Shown in pieces: positions 18,904 through 27,589 of a stretch of DNA of 64,000 bases (within the stretch, counting starts at the first letter, position 1; each line of letters begins with the position of its first letter). The position numbers and the translations under genes were made by a program. The stretch covers positions 26,830 to 90,829 of the forward strand of contig CACILF010000002.1 in assembly GCA_902587435.1 (NCBI GenBank), in the 5' to 3' direction. The DNA is from an uncultured Pelagibacteraceae bacterium. GTDB lineage: Bacteria > Pseudomonadota > Alphaproteobacteria > Pelagibacterales > Pelagibacteraceae. The notes below the pieces were generated by a model that had not been told where the DNA came from, did not search any database, and saw nothing but the letters and a program-made list of their open reading frames with translations.

Positions 18904-19785
18904 TTATCTTTGTTTAATTCCTCTTAATCTTTCAGATCTTCTTCTCAGCATCTCAACAGTTGTTAATAAGGCTATTGATAATGCTACCAAGCATGTTGCC
19001 ATACATAAAATAACTGGACTGGTTTCTTGACGCAGCCCAGCCCACATTTGTTTTGGTATAGTTATTTGTTCAACACTACCAATGAACATAACAATTACAA
19101 CTTCATCAAAAGAAGTAATAAACGCGAATAATCCACCTGAGATTACGCCAGGAAGAATTAGTGGCATAATAACTTTAAAAAAAGTTCTCATAGTATCTGC
19201 TCCTAAACTTTGTGATGCTCGTATTAAATTGGTATCAAAACCAGTTAAAGTAGCTGTAACTGTGATTACAACAAATGGTGTTCCAAGAGCAGTGTGTGCT
19301 AAAATTAATCCTAGATAAGTATGGGTTAAACCAATTTTCGAATAAAAGAAAAACATTCCTGCTGCAGTAATGATTAGTGGTACAATCATTGGTGAAATTA
19401 ATATTGCCATAAGAACAGCTTTGAATGGCATGTGTGGTCTACTTAATCCTAACGCAGCAACAGTACCAAGGGCAGTTGCAAGAAGTGTAGCAACAATTCC
19501 AACAAAAAAACTATTTCTAGTTCCCATCATCCATTTATCAGTAACAACTGTTGTATCTCCTATGCTACTAATGCCAACCATCTGTCTATACCATCTAAGA
19601 GACCATGCTTCTGGCTCAAAATTCATAAATTCTCTAGTAAACTCAAAAAATGGCGAAGCACTAAATGAAAGTGGAAGAATTATAAAAATTGGCGCAATTA
19701 AAAAGAAAAAAACAAAACCACAATAAGTTAAAAAAGAATAGTATCCTACTTTTTGTCCAGTTGTTGCGTATGCGGGTAAAGCCAT
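18904..19785 (-). CDS. potC: Polyamine-type ABC transporter permease (PotC-like)
   Basis: This 293-residue inner-membrane permease of the spermidine/putrescine class has about six membrane segments and an EAA loop (RASQSLGADTMRTFFKVIMPLILPG). It pairs with the PotB-like permease immediately upstream (2 bp gap). The distal position in the operon and the hairpin upstream of both permeases suggest lower expression than the binding protein. Substrate follows from the binding protein: polyamine or a similar cationic or small organic solute. Confidence 0.87.
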   Translation of the reverse strand: MALPAYATTGQKVGYYSFLTYCGFVFFFLIAPIFIILPLSFSASPFFEFTREFMNFEPEAWSLRWYRQMVGISSIGDTTVVTDKWMMGTRNSFFVGIVATLLATALGTVAALGLSRPHMPFKAVLMAILISPMIVPLIITAAGMFFFYSKIGLTHTYLGLILAHTALGTPFVVITVTATLTGFDTNLIRASQSLGADTMRTFFKVIMPLILPGVISGGLFAFITSFDEVVIVMFIGSVEQITIPKQMWAGLRQETSPVILCMATCLVALSIALLTTVEMLRRRSERLRGIKQR

Positions 19786-19787
19786 AA

Positions 19788-21047
19788 TTATCCTAATTTA
19801 ATATTTTCTATTCCTACTATTTTATTATAAGCCCAATACAAGACAGTCATCATTGCTAAAAGTATAGCTCCCAATGAAGCACAAAGTCCCCAATTCAATG
19901 TAGTTTTTAAATGATAAGCAATCCAGTTTCCCACCATTTGTCCATCCTTACCACCTACAAGTTCAGGTGTGATGTAGTATCCAATGGCAATTATAAATAC
20001 AAGCAAACACCCTGCACTAACTCCTGGAACTGAATTTGGCATATAAATTTTATAAAATGCATGCATCGGAGAAGCTCCAAGATTTAAAGCTGCTCTCATA
20101 TATGTTGGTGAAATAGTTTTCATTACGCTATAGAGAGGTAAAACCATAAAAGGTAGTAGAATTTGTGTCATCACTATTACAACTGCTGTTTGATTGTACA
20201 TGAGTTGGAAGCGATTCTCATCTGCGATCAAATTTGACATAACTAATAGATTATTCAGAACACCTTTTTGCTGTAACATGACCATCCAGGCAACAGTTCG
20301 AACTAGCAAAGAAGTCCAAAAAGGTAGTAAGACACATATCATTAAAAGATTGCTATATTTCATAGGCAACGTTGCAAGCAAATATGAAATTGGGTATCCC
20401 AAAAGTAGGCAAAACAATGTAACTAAAAGACTTACCTTAAAAGTTTTAATCCATGTTTTGTTGTAAATACGTCTATTTTCCTTTTGTTGAACTATGTTTT
20501 TGCTTGAATCGTACTTTAAATCAACGGCATTTAAATAATATCCCATTGTCGTAGGATCTACCATTTGTCCAAGAGCTAGCCAATATTCAGGGTCAGCCCA
20601 TTTTTTATCAATGGCAATCATTTGTTCTTTGAAAGGACCTTCTTCAATTTTTTTAAATTTTCTTTTAGATTTTTTTAATAAACTTTTCCAACCAGATTTT
20701 GAATAATTCATTCTGGTACTTGCTTTACCAACACTATAGCCTTCACTATTTTTTAATTCAAAAAACATTGTTTTATATACTTCTTCGGAAGGAAGGCCTT
20801 GTCTGTCCCATTTTTTATAAACCTCAAAAGTTTTTGGGAAAACTGTATTAATTTGTCTGTCATCAACGCTCCGAGCTAACATGTCACCAATTGGGACTAG
20901 GAATGTAATTAATATAAATGCCAAAAGCGGAAGCACTAAAAGAAATGCTCTTATTTTATTTATTCGCTCTGCTTTTTTAAGACTAACTTTTAATGGAATT
21001 CCATCGGTTGTTAATATTGGACCTGTTGATGTCTGGGTTTGATTCAT
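19788..21047 (-). CDS. potB: Polyamine-type ABC transporter permease (PotB-like, with long periplasmic insertion)
   Basis: This 419-residue permease is longer than E. coli PotB (about 280). The extra length is a roughly 150-residue charged stretch between the first and second membrane segments (about residues 55-200, with WKSLLKKSKRKFKK), likely periplasmic. The core has the usual segments and an EAA loop (AALNLGASPMHAFYKIYMPN). Long-loop PotB homologues are common in alphaproteobacteria, so this is a variant rather than a fusion. It lies directly after the hairpin that follows the binding-protein gene. Confidence 0.87.
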   Translation of the reverse strand: MNQTQTSTGPILTTDGIPLKVSLKKAERINKIRAFLLVLPLLAFILITFLVPIGDMLARSVDDRQINTVFPKTFEVYKKWDRQGLPSEEVYKTMFFELKNSEGYSVGKASTRMNYSKSGWKSLLKKSKRKFKKIEEGPFKEQMIAIDKKWADPEYWLALGQMVDPTTMGYYLNAVDLKYDSSKNIVQQKENRRIYNKTWIKTFKVSLLVTLFCLLLGYPISYLLATLPMKYSNLLMICVLLPFWTSLLVRTVAWMVMLQQKGVLNNLLVMSNLIADENRFQLMYNQTAVVIVMTQILLPFMVLPLYSVMKTISPTYMRAALNLGASPMHAFYKIYMPNSVPGVSAGCLLVFIIAIGYYITPELVGGKDGQMVGNWIAYHLKTTLNWGLCASLGAILLAMMTVLYWAYNKIVGIENIKLG

Positions 21048-21079
21048 AAAATTATTTATACAATAAAATTATTATACAA

Positions 21080-21115
21080 TAAAAAAAAAGGCGAGATAAA
21101 AATCTCGCCTTTTTT
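21080..21115 (-). terminator. Post-binding-protein terminator/attenuator (potD-potB)
   Basis: ggcgagat-aaaa-atctcgcc is a perfect 8-bp GC-rich stem with a 4-base loop, flanked by an A run and a T run that extend the pairing. On the minus transcript it ends with about nine U, the classic intrinsic terminator form. It sits between the binding-protein stop and the first permease start. Confidence 0.9.
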
Positions 21116-21133
21116 AAATTATACTACGAATTA

Positions 21134-22195
21134 TTAGCTACCTTTCCAAGCACCAAATCTTTCGTGAACTTCAGCACCGTTATCAGCCCACCAAACTGGG
21201 TCTCCTATTACAGCTCTTTTTAGAACTTTTGGAGTAGTTGGCATGTGAGGTAAGATATCAATATTACCACTTGATGTTATGAACCAAGGTTCACCTTTTT
21301 TGATAATGTTGATACTAGATTTTCTCATAGGACCGTATGGAATGTATTTAGCTTGTTCAGCATTAGATTCTGCTGTTGAAGCATGCGCCATAAACTCAAG
21401 CGCTTCTTTTTCATTTCCACCTTTGATAGCTACAAGATATTCTTGTTCAAGAACTGTAGCATCCCAAATGTATTCGAAGTTTTTACCTTCTGAAAGGATA
21501 GCAGCACCAATTCTACCGTTGTAAGCTAATGCCATAACAACTTCACCGCTTGATACTAACTCAAGTGGCTTAGAACCTGCAGACCAAAATACAACATGAT
21601 CTTTAATTGTATCTAGTTTTGCAAATGCTCTATCTATTCCTTCAGGAGTACTCATTACTTCGTACACTTTGCTTGCTTTAACACCATCAGCAACTAGTGC
21701 CATTTCGATTAAAGCGTTTGCCCAAGTATGTATTCCTCTTTTTCCAGGAAACTTTTTAACATCAAAGAAATCTTTAATGTTTTTTGGTTTTTTTCCTGGG
21801 AACGCTGCTTTGTCGTAAAATGCAGTGTAAGCCCAAAAGATTTGTGGAACAACACAGTCAGAAACTGGTGGTACAACCATATCGTTGATAAACTCACTTT
21901 GGTCTACTTTAACAAATAAACCTTCGTCGCATCCTGTGATCGCTTGGTCTGGAAGTACGTCTACTACATCCCAAGTTACATTTCCTGCTTCCACTTGTGC
22001 TTTGATTTCTCCAAGACCACCGTTGTAATTTTCAACAGTAATTGAAGAACCTTTGCTATAAGTGTCTATGTAAGCTTTTTGTTGGCTGGCTGTGTAAGCA
22101 CCACCCCAAGAAACGAAAGTAATATCTGCTGTTGCAGATCCAACAAACGCAATTGAGATTAAACCAAAAAAAGCTGCTTTGATTGCTTTTTTCAT
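21134..22195 (-). CDS. potD: Polyamine-type ABC transporter substrate-binding protein (PotD-like)
   Basis: This 353-residue periplasmic binding protein has a signal peptide (about residues 1-23, FVGSATA then DITFVSWGG). FVSWGGAYTASQQKAY at the mature N-terminus and the DVVDVLPDQA segment are typical of the PotD/PotF cluster of binding proteins in marine alphaproteobacteria. The specific ligand (putrescine, spermidine or another small solute) is not readable. It has a strong ribosome site (AAAGGGGAAAATAA before ATG). It is followed by a strong hairpin and preceded by the ATPase gene with a 111-bp gap, so it may also have its own promoter. Confidence 0.88.
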   Translation of the reverse strand: MKKAIKAAFFGLISIAFVGSATADITFVSWGGAYTASQQKAYIDTYSKGSSITVENYNGGLGEIKAQVEAGNVTWDVVDVLPDQAITGCDEGLFVKVDQSEFINDMVVPPVSDCVVPQIFWAYTAFYDKAAFPGKKPKNIKDFFDVKKFPGKRGIHTWANALIEMALVADGVKASKVYEVMSTPEGIDRAFAKLDTIKDHVVFWSAGSKPLELVSSGEVVMALAYNGRIGAAILSEGKNFEYIWDATVLEQEYLVAIKGGNEKEALEFMAHASTAESNAEQAKYIPYGPMRKSSINIIKKGEPWFITSSGNIDILPHMPTTPKVLKRAVIGDPVWWADNGAEVHERFGAWKGS

Positions 22196-22306
22196 TTATT
22201 TTCCCCTTTAAATTAAATTTAATTTAAGTTTTAAAGGCGAAAGTAAAACATAATTACTTAGAGACTGCAAAACGTTTTTTGATAGATTTTTCCTAAATTT
22301 ATTAGC

Positions 22307-23401
22307 TTAATTAAGGTCTAGAGCCCTAGAATCTGATGCTTTCCATGACAGTTTGACTGTCGAACCTTCTTTTAAATTTGCTTCCTTATAAGAATTTGGG
22401 ATTTTAACTATAAATTGATCATTTCCACAAACTTCTACTCTAGATCTTATGTGGTCTCCTAAATAAATTAATTCTTTTACTTTTGCGTCAAAATTATTTT
22501 CAAAATTTTCTGATGAGTTAATAGCAACTCTCTCTGGTCTTAATGAAACTAAAGAACCATCACCGTTATTATTCACATTTATTTTTAAAGCATGAATATC
22601 ATCTCCAGATTCTGTAGTAACAATACAATTTTCTCCGTTAATTGATTTAACTTTCCCTTTTAGTTGATTATTCTCTCCAATAAATTGTGCAACAAAAGAA
22701 CTGTTTGGTTTTTCATACAAAATATCCGGAGAAGAAATTTGCTGAATCTTTCCATCGTTAAAAACTGCAATTCGATTTGACATTGTTAAAGCTTCACTTT
22801 GATCATGAGTTACATAAACTACTGTTATTCCAATTTTTTCATGAATATGTTTTATTTCATACTGCATTTGCTCTCTTAAATTTTTATCAAGTGCTCCAAG
22901 TGGCTCGTCCATTAAAACTAATCTAGGTTCAAACACTAAAGATCTTGCTAATGCGACACGTTGTTGTTGTCCACCCGATAGTTGTAATGGCATACGATTT
23001 CCAAAATCTTGCAATTCAACCATCGCAAGTGCATTTCCAACTTTTTCATCAATCTCAGTTTTTTCCATTTTTCTAACTTCAAGTGGGAATGCTAAATTCT
23101 CTTTTACAGTCATATGAGGAAATAAAGCGTAATTTTGAAAAACCATACCTATGCCTCTTTTGTTAGGTGGAATACTACTTATTGGATTTCCGTCCAAATA
23201 AATTTCTCCGCTTGTTGGAGTTTCAAATCCAGCTAACATCATTAACACTGTTGTCTTACCTGATCCAGATGGTCCTAACATAGTTAGAAACTCACCCTTT
23301 GGAACATCAAGATTTAAATCTTTAACGACTAGTATTTCACCATCGTAACTTTTATCTACCTTCTCGAATTTTACGAAACTATCTTTTTGAGACATGCGCA
23401 T
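22307..23401 (-). CDS. potA: Polyamine-type ABC transporter ATPase (PotA-like)
   Basis: This 364-residue ATPase has Walker A (GPSGSGKTT), Q-loop (FQNYALFPHM), signature LSGGQQQR and Walker B (LVLMDEPLGALD). A C-terminal TOBE domain follows (about residues 290-364, VSLRPERVAI). It drives the PotB/PotC permeases and the PotD-like binding protein encoded downstream. The track start at 23401 encodes MRM; a second ATG two codons later (23395) is equally plausible, and neither has a clear ribosome site. It is the first gene of the run that continues to the MOSC gene. Confidence 0.9.
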   Translation of the reverse strand: MRMSQKDSFVKFEKVDKSYDGEILVVKDLNLDVPKGEFLTMLGPSGSGKTTVLMMLAGFETPTSGEIYLDGNPISSIPPNKRGIGMVFQNYALFPHMTVKENLAFPLEVRKMEKTEIDEKVGNALAMVELQDFGNRMPLQLSGGQQQRVALARSLVFEPRLVLMDEPLGALDKNLREQMQYEIKHIHEKIGITVVYVTHDQSEALTMSNRIAVFNDGKIQQISSPDILYEKPNSSFVAQFIGENNQLKGKVKSINGENCIVTTESGDDIHALKINVNNNGDGSLVSLRPERVAINSSENFENNFDAKVKELIYLGDHIRSRVEVCGNDQFIVKIPNSYKEANLKEGSTVKLSWKASDSRALDLN

Positions 23402-23474
23402 TTAAAACATTAGATAAAGATTAATTCAAGGATTAATTAATAATGACATCTTATAGTTGTTTTTACTATATTTT

Positions 23475-24035
23475 TCATATTGACTCTTCTTTAATTAATT
23501 TTTTTATACGCGGAATCATAACCTTTGGTGCTTCCATTGATGGATGTAATTTTTCTACTTCTTTATAACTTTCAATAGCTTTTTTATAATTTTTTAATTT
23601 AATTTGAACTAAACCTTGTCCAGATAATGCCCCAAAGTGTCTTTCTTCAAGTTTAAGTACTTCGTTTATATCGTTTTGAGACTGTTCATAGTTACCCATC
23701 ATATAAAGAACAGTAGCACGTTTATTCCAGGCCTCAGCCCATTTGGGATCCTCTAAAATTATCTGTGAAAAAAGTCCATAAGCTTTATTTAATTTTCTCT
23801 GATTAATTAATATAGAACCTTGGGCTAGCAGTTCAGTTAATCTATATCCTCTTCTATCTTCGGATGGATGTGTTATCCAAATTTTCCATATTTTATTTTC
23901 TATTTCTATAGCCTTTGTATTTTCGCTATTTTTAAGCAATTTGAATAGATTGTTTAATTCATTGACTCTGTTTTCTGCACTGACATTGTTAAAGATTAAC
24001 AAACTTAGGATAATTAATTTTACTAATTTTTTCAT
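23475..24035 (-). CDS. Secreted TPR-repeat protein
   Basis: This 186-residue protein has an N-terminal signal peptide (about residues 1-20, LLIFNNVSA). Two or three tetratricopeptide-like repeats follow (AEAWNKRATVLYMMGNYEQS, then FGALSGQGLVQIKLKNYKKA). Small periplasmic TPR proteins of this type are widespread in alphaproteobacteria and have no agreed function. It lies 8 bp after another secreted hypothetical and at the end of the doeA operon. Nothing specific links it to ectoine. Confidence 0.8.
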   Translation of the reverse strand: MKKLVKLIILSLLIFNNVSAENRVNELNNLFKLLKNSENTKAIEIENKIWKIWITHPSEDRRGYRLTELLAQGSILINQRKLNKAYGLFSQIILEDPKWAEAWNKRATVLYMMGNYEQSQNDINEVLKLEERHFGALSGQGLVQIKLKNYKKAIESYKEVEKLHPSMEAPKVMIPRIKKLIKEESI

Positions 24036-24043
24036 AAATTTTA

Positions 24044-24670
24044 TTAAACTTTTTCTAAATAATTTTTAAGAACTTTGCTTCTAATATCAATTCTGAAGGA
24101 GTCAAATTGATTAATATCTTTTATAGGTGAATCAATTTGATTTGTTGCTTTATCCATATCATAACATGATAAAATTATTTTTCCTCTATCATTAAAATCA
24201 AACGAAATACTAGTTGCTGTACTTTTTCCTGATTGGTTTTCCTCTTGAAAAACTTTTCTTGAATTATATTCAACCTTGTATAATTTTTTTTTACTTCGCT
24301 TAGTATTTTTAAATAATTCCGATATATTTAATGCTGAATAATCTAGTTCTTTGTTGCATTCAGCGTCATCATATTTTTTTTTTACTACTATTCCAACTAA
24401 TCCTTCGATTGTAAAATTATCGTCATCACTTTTATAACTAATTTTAAACCAATCATAAATACCTTTCCCCGATACAAGTGAAGTTGCAAACTCCTTATAA
24501 CTATAATTAAACCAATCTAGCTCTCCATTCTCTAGTTCAGTCTCATTAAAATAATCCAAAGCACTATCTCCAATACTTATGCTTTCAATCTTAAAATCTT
24601 TAATATTATCTGAATAAGCGTTTGTACTTAACAAAAAAACCAGAAACACGATCCCGAAAATTTTTTTCAT
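24044..24670 (-). CDS. Secreted hypothetical protein
   Basis: I do not recognise this 208-residue protein. It has a signal peptide (about residues 1-20, FLVFLLSTNAYS), a charged acidic middle region and two cysteines (one near DDAECNKEL, one in ILSCYDM). It is translationally coupled to doeA: its ATG shares one base with the doeA stop (TAATG). That coupling and the export signal suggest an envelope protein, but no function can be inferred. Confidence 0.75.
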   Translation of the reverse strand: MKKIFGIVFLVFLLSTNAYSDNIKDFKIESISIGDSALDYFNETELENGELDWFNYSYKEFATSLVSGKGIYDWFKISYKSDDDNFTIEGLVGIVVKKKYDDAECNKELDYSALNISELFKNTKRSKKKLYKVEYNSRKVFQEENQSGKSTATSISFDFNDRGKIILSCYDMDKATNQIDSPIKDINQFDSFRIDIRSKVLKNYLEKV

Positions 24671-25839
24671 TAGCCTTTGATATGTAGCTCACCAGGAAAT
24701 TTATAAAAATTCTCAGCTCCATTTTCTGAAACTCTAATTGACTCACTGCTTTCAACACCCCATTCTCCAAACTGCATTACTGCAATCATATGAAAACAAA
24801 CATTTTTTTGTAAAACAGTTTTGTCTCCCTTTTGAATGTTAAGTGTATGCTCACCCCAATCTGGTGGATAGCCTATTCCTATTGAATAACCTGTTCTAGA
24901 TTTTTTTTCAATTCCATATTTATCCAAAACTTTCCAAAATGCTTGGGCTACGTCGTCTGCAGTATTTCCAGGTTTTGTCACATCAATACCTGCTTGCAAT
25001 GCTTCTCTTGTTCTTTTCATTGTATCTATTTTTTTTTGATCAGGTTTTCCTAATAATACTGTTCTTGCCATGGGACAATGATATTTTTTATATACTCCAG
25101 ATATTTCAATTATTGATGCTTCTCCTTCAACAAATTTATCATCTGTCCAAGATAAGTGAGAGGCAGATGTTCCTTTGCCTGTTGGTATCAATGGTACAAT
25201 TGACGAATAATCTCCACCATGTTCTTTGGTTCCGCTTATTAATGTTGAATATATTTTTGCAACGGCATCACATTGTCTAACTCCAGGGTTAATTGCTTCA
25301 AATGCGGTTTTCATTCCTAGTTGAGTAATTTGAGATGCTATCTTCATATAATTAATCTCTTCATCAGATTTAACCAATCTCACCCAGTTAACTAATCTCT
25401 CACAATCTTTTACTTTAGCATTGGGTAAACCATTTTTTAATTTTTCATGTGAATAAGCGGTAAAATAATGGCTATCCATCTCTACACCTATACTTAGGTT
25501 GTCCCACTTTCTTTCTTTTATAATTTCTATTAATCTATCGTAAGGATGTATTGGCCAAACATGGATGTATTTTTCATCGTAAACAATAATATTTTCATCT
25601 TTTAAGTAAGTTTTTATGTAGGCTCCGCCTGCATCCTGTGCTCTTACAAAACACAATGGTTCTTCTGCATTAATATGAACTATTACACACTGCGCATAAT
25701 AAAATGACCAAGCATCATATCCTGTAAGATAATTCATATTGTTAGTATCTTGAGAAATTAATAGTTCAATGCCTTTTTCTTGCATTGATTTTTGAACTTT
25801 TTTAAGTCTTTCTTTGTATTCTTCTTTTGTAAATAACAT
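24670..25839 (-). CDS. doeA: Ectoine hydrolase (DoeA/EutD), M24 fold
   Basis: This 389-residue protein of the M24 (creatinase/prolidase) fold matches the ectoine hydrolase branch. Landmarks are DTNNMNYLTGYDAWSFY near the N-terminus, IGVEMDSHYFTA, GGDYSSIVPLIPTGKGTSA, KYHCPMARTVLLGKP and YSIGIGYPPDWGEHTL. DoeA opens the ectoine ring to N-acetyl-diaminobutyrate. In this branch the normal M24 metal ligands are replaced (EISGVYKKYHCPMAR where prolidases have two aspartates), as seen here. EutA-like follows the same orientation 2 bp upstream. The usual deacetylase partner DoeB is not in the window. Confidence 0.88.
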   Translation of the reverse strand: MLFTKEEYKERLKKVQKSMQEKGIELLISQDTNNMNYLTGYDAWSFYYAQCVIVHINAEEPLCFVRAQDAGGAYIKTYLKDENIIVYDEKYIHVWPIHPYDRLIEIIKERKWDNLSIGVEMDSHYFTAYSHEKLKNGLPNAKVKDCERLVNWVRLVKSDEEINYMKIASQITQLGMKTAFEAINPGVRQCDAVAKIYSTLISGTKEHGGDYSSIVPLIPTGKGTSASHLSWTDDKFVEGEASIIEISGVYKKYHCPMARTVLLGKPDQKKIDTMKRTREALQAGIDVTKPGNTADDVAQAFWKVLDKYGIEKKSRTGYSIGIGYPPDWGEHTLNIQKGDKTVLQKNVCFHMIAVMQFGEWGVESSESIRVSENGAENFYKFPGELHIKG

Positions 25840-25841
25840 TT

Positions 25842-26588
25842 CTAATTGTTTGAAAATAATTTTCCAAAGCCACTTATCGAATTATTTTCACCTATTTTTT
25901 CTAAAGTATCCCATATTAATGTTTGATTACTTGATAAAACAATTTTGCCCAATTTTTTTTCAAGTTTATCTATTATGGACAAGGCTGGTAAAGCTGTGCA
26001 CGAAATAAATAATGCATCTGCTCCCTTTAAATCCATTTTTGACAAAACATCATATAAATAATTAGCATCTACTTTGCCAATATCAATGTCAGAAGCAATA
26101 TCGAAATAAGAGTTTGATGTAACTTGAAAATTTTCTTTTTCAAAAAAATCTATCACTTCGTCATTTAATTTTTTAGGATAAGGAGTAAAAATTGCAATTT
26201 TATTTAGATTTAACTTTTTGAGAGCTTTAATAGATGATGAACTTGGAGTTGTAACTTCAGCTTCAGGTTTTGCTTTCTTTATTTTTTTTTCTATAGATTG
26301 ATAACCAGCAGCAATGGTTCCTGAGGTACAGCCATAAACTACACAATCAATTTTTTCATTTGGCAGAATATCTTTTGTAACTTCTGTAATTTTTTCAGAC
26401 ATTTTTATTAAATTCTCACTGGTTAAAGGATTAAAACATTCAATTCTATTAACAAAAAAGTCTATTTTTTTATCTTTAATTACATTAATAAAGTCTTTTT
26501 CAATCATGTAATCACTTGCAAGTGCTATTAACCCAATTTTCGGATTTTGATACTTGTTATATTTTGGATCTATTTTTATTGAATACAT
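25842..26588 (-). CDS. eutA: Asp/Glu racemase-superfamily protein (EutA-like, maleate isomerase type)
   Basis: This protein of about 248 residues belongs to the Asp/Glu/hydantoin racemase and maleate isomerase superfamily. Both catalytic cysteines are visible: VVYGCTSGTIAAG and LFISCTALPA. Homologues called EutA accompany ectoine degradation genes in rhizobia, and the gene lies 2 bp upstream of doeA here, so that label is sensible. The exact reaction of EutA is not firmly known to me. The ORF track starts at 26627; I prefer ATG 26588 because it begins just before the conserved domain and leaves more space to the divergent gene at 26646. Confidence 0.8.
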   Translation of the reverse strand: MYSIKIDPKYNKYQNPKIGLIALASDYMIEKDFINVIKDKKIDFFVNRIECFNPLTSENLIKMSEKITEVTKDILPNEKIDCVVYGCTSGTIAAGYQSIEKKIKKAKPEAEVTTPSSSSIKALKKLNLNKIAIFTPYPKKLNDEVIDFFEKENFQVTSNSYFDIASDIDIGKVDANYLYDVLSKMDLKGADALFISCTALPALSIIDKLEKKLGKIVLSSNQTLIWDTLEKIGENNSISGFGKLFSNN

Positions 26589-26645
26589 TTTCAAAAAAAA
26601 ATATATCATAAAGCATTTAATATTCACTATAATTAAAAGGTTGTT

Positions 26646-27587
26646 ATGAAAATAGGATTTATAGGACTTGGAAATGTTGGGGGCAAATTGGCGAACAGCT
26701 TGTTAAGAAATAAATTCGATTTAACAGTACGAGACGTAGAAAAAAACCTAACAAATGATTTTAAGAGTAAAGGAGCAAAAGTTTCTGACAATGCTAAAGA
26801 GCTAGCTGAACAAACAGATTTAATTATTACCTGTCTTCCTTCTCCTGAAATATGCGCAGAAGTTATGGAATCTGATGAAGGAGTTGTTAATGGACTTTCA
26901 AAAAATAAAATATGGTTAGAAATGAGCACAACAGATGAGTCTGAGGTTAAGAGATTGGGTAAACTTGTTATGGATAAAAAAGCTATTCCAATGGATGGTC
27001 CTGTTAGTGGTGGATGTCATAGAGCTACAACTGGAAATATTGCTATTTTTGTTGGTGGTGAAAGAAATAGTTTTGAAAAAATATTGCCAGTTTTAAGCAT
27101 TATGGGAAGAAAAATTTTACATACAGGAGAACTTGGAACTGCATCTGTATTAAAAGTGATTACTAATTATTTAGCCTCTGTTCATTTAGCAGCACTAGGA
27201 GAAGCATGGACTGTTGCAAAAAAATCTAATTTAGATCTTAACAAAACCTATAAAGGAATAGCTGCTTCATCTGGAAATTCTTTTGTACATGAAACTGAAA
27301 GTCAGGTAATTTTAAACGGTTCATATAACATTAATTTTACTATGGACTTAGTAAAAAAAGACATGAATCTTTTTGATCAGCTTTCAAAAAAACTAAACAC
27401 AGAATTAGAAATATCACCATTTGTATTAAATATATTTAAAGAAGCTGAAAAAAAGTTTGGATCAAGGGCATGGTCATCTATGGTGGTAAAAAGACTTGAA
27501 GAAAAGTATAATATAAACTTTAGAGCCTCAGGTTTTCCAGAGGAATTAGTTGATAATGAGCCTGAAGAAAAAGGATATGAGATATAA
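26646..27587 (+). CDS. NAD(P)-dependent beta-hydroxyacid dehydrogenase (HIBADH family)
   Basis: This 313-residue protein has the Rossmann motif GFIGLGNVGGKLA, the family substrate motif DGPVSGGCHRATTGN and the catalytic-lysine region (KVITNYLAS). The family oxidises 3-hydroxyisobutyrate, tartronate semialdehyde and similar beta-hydroxyacids. It lies 2 bp before an aldehyde dehydrogenase, suggesting two consecutive oxidation steps. It diverges from the eutA/doeA genes, so the pair may belong to the same catabolic theme; that is inference. Confidence 0.87.
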   Translation: MKIGFIGLGNVGGKLANSLLRNKFDLTVRDVEKNLTNDFKSKGAKVSDNAKELAEQTDLIITCLPSPEICAEVMESDEGVVNGLSKNKIWLEMSTTDESEVKRLGKLVMDKKAIPMDGPVSGGCHRATTGNIAIFVGGERNSFEKILPVLSIMGRKILHTGELGTASVLKVITNYLASVHLAALGEAWTVAKKSNLDLNKTYKGIAASSGNSFVHETESQVILNGSYNINFTMDLVKKDMNLFDQLSKKLNTELEISPFVLNIFKEAEKKFGSRAWSSMVVKRLEEKYNINFRASGFPEELVDNEPEEKGYEI

Positions 27588-27589
27588 AA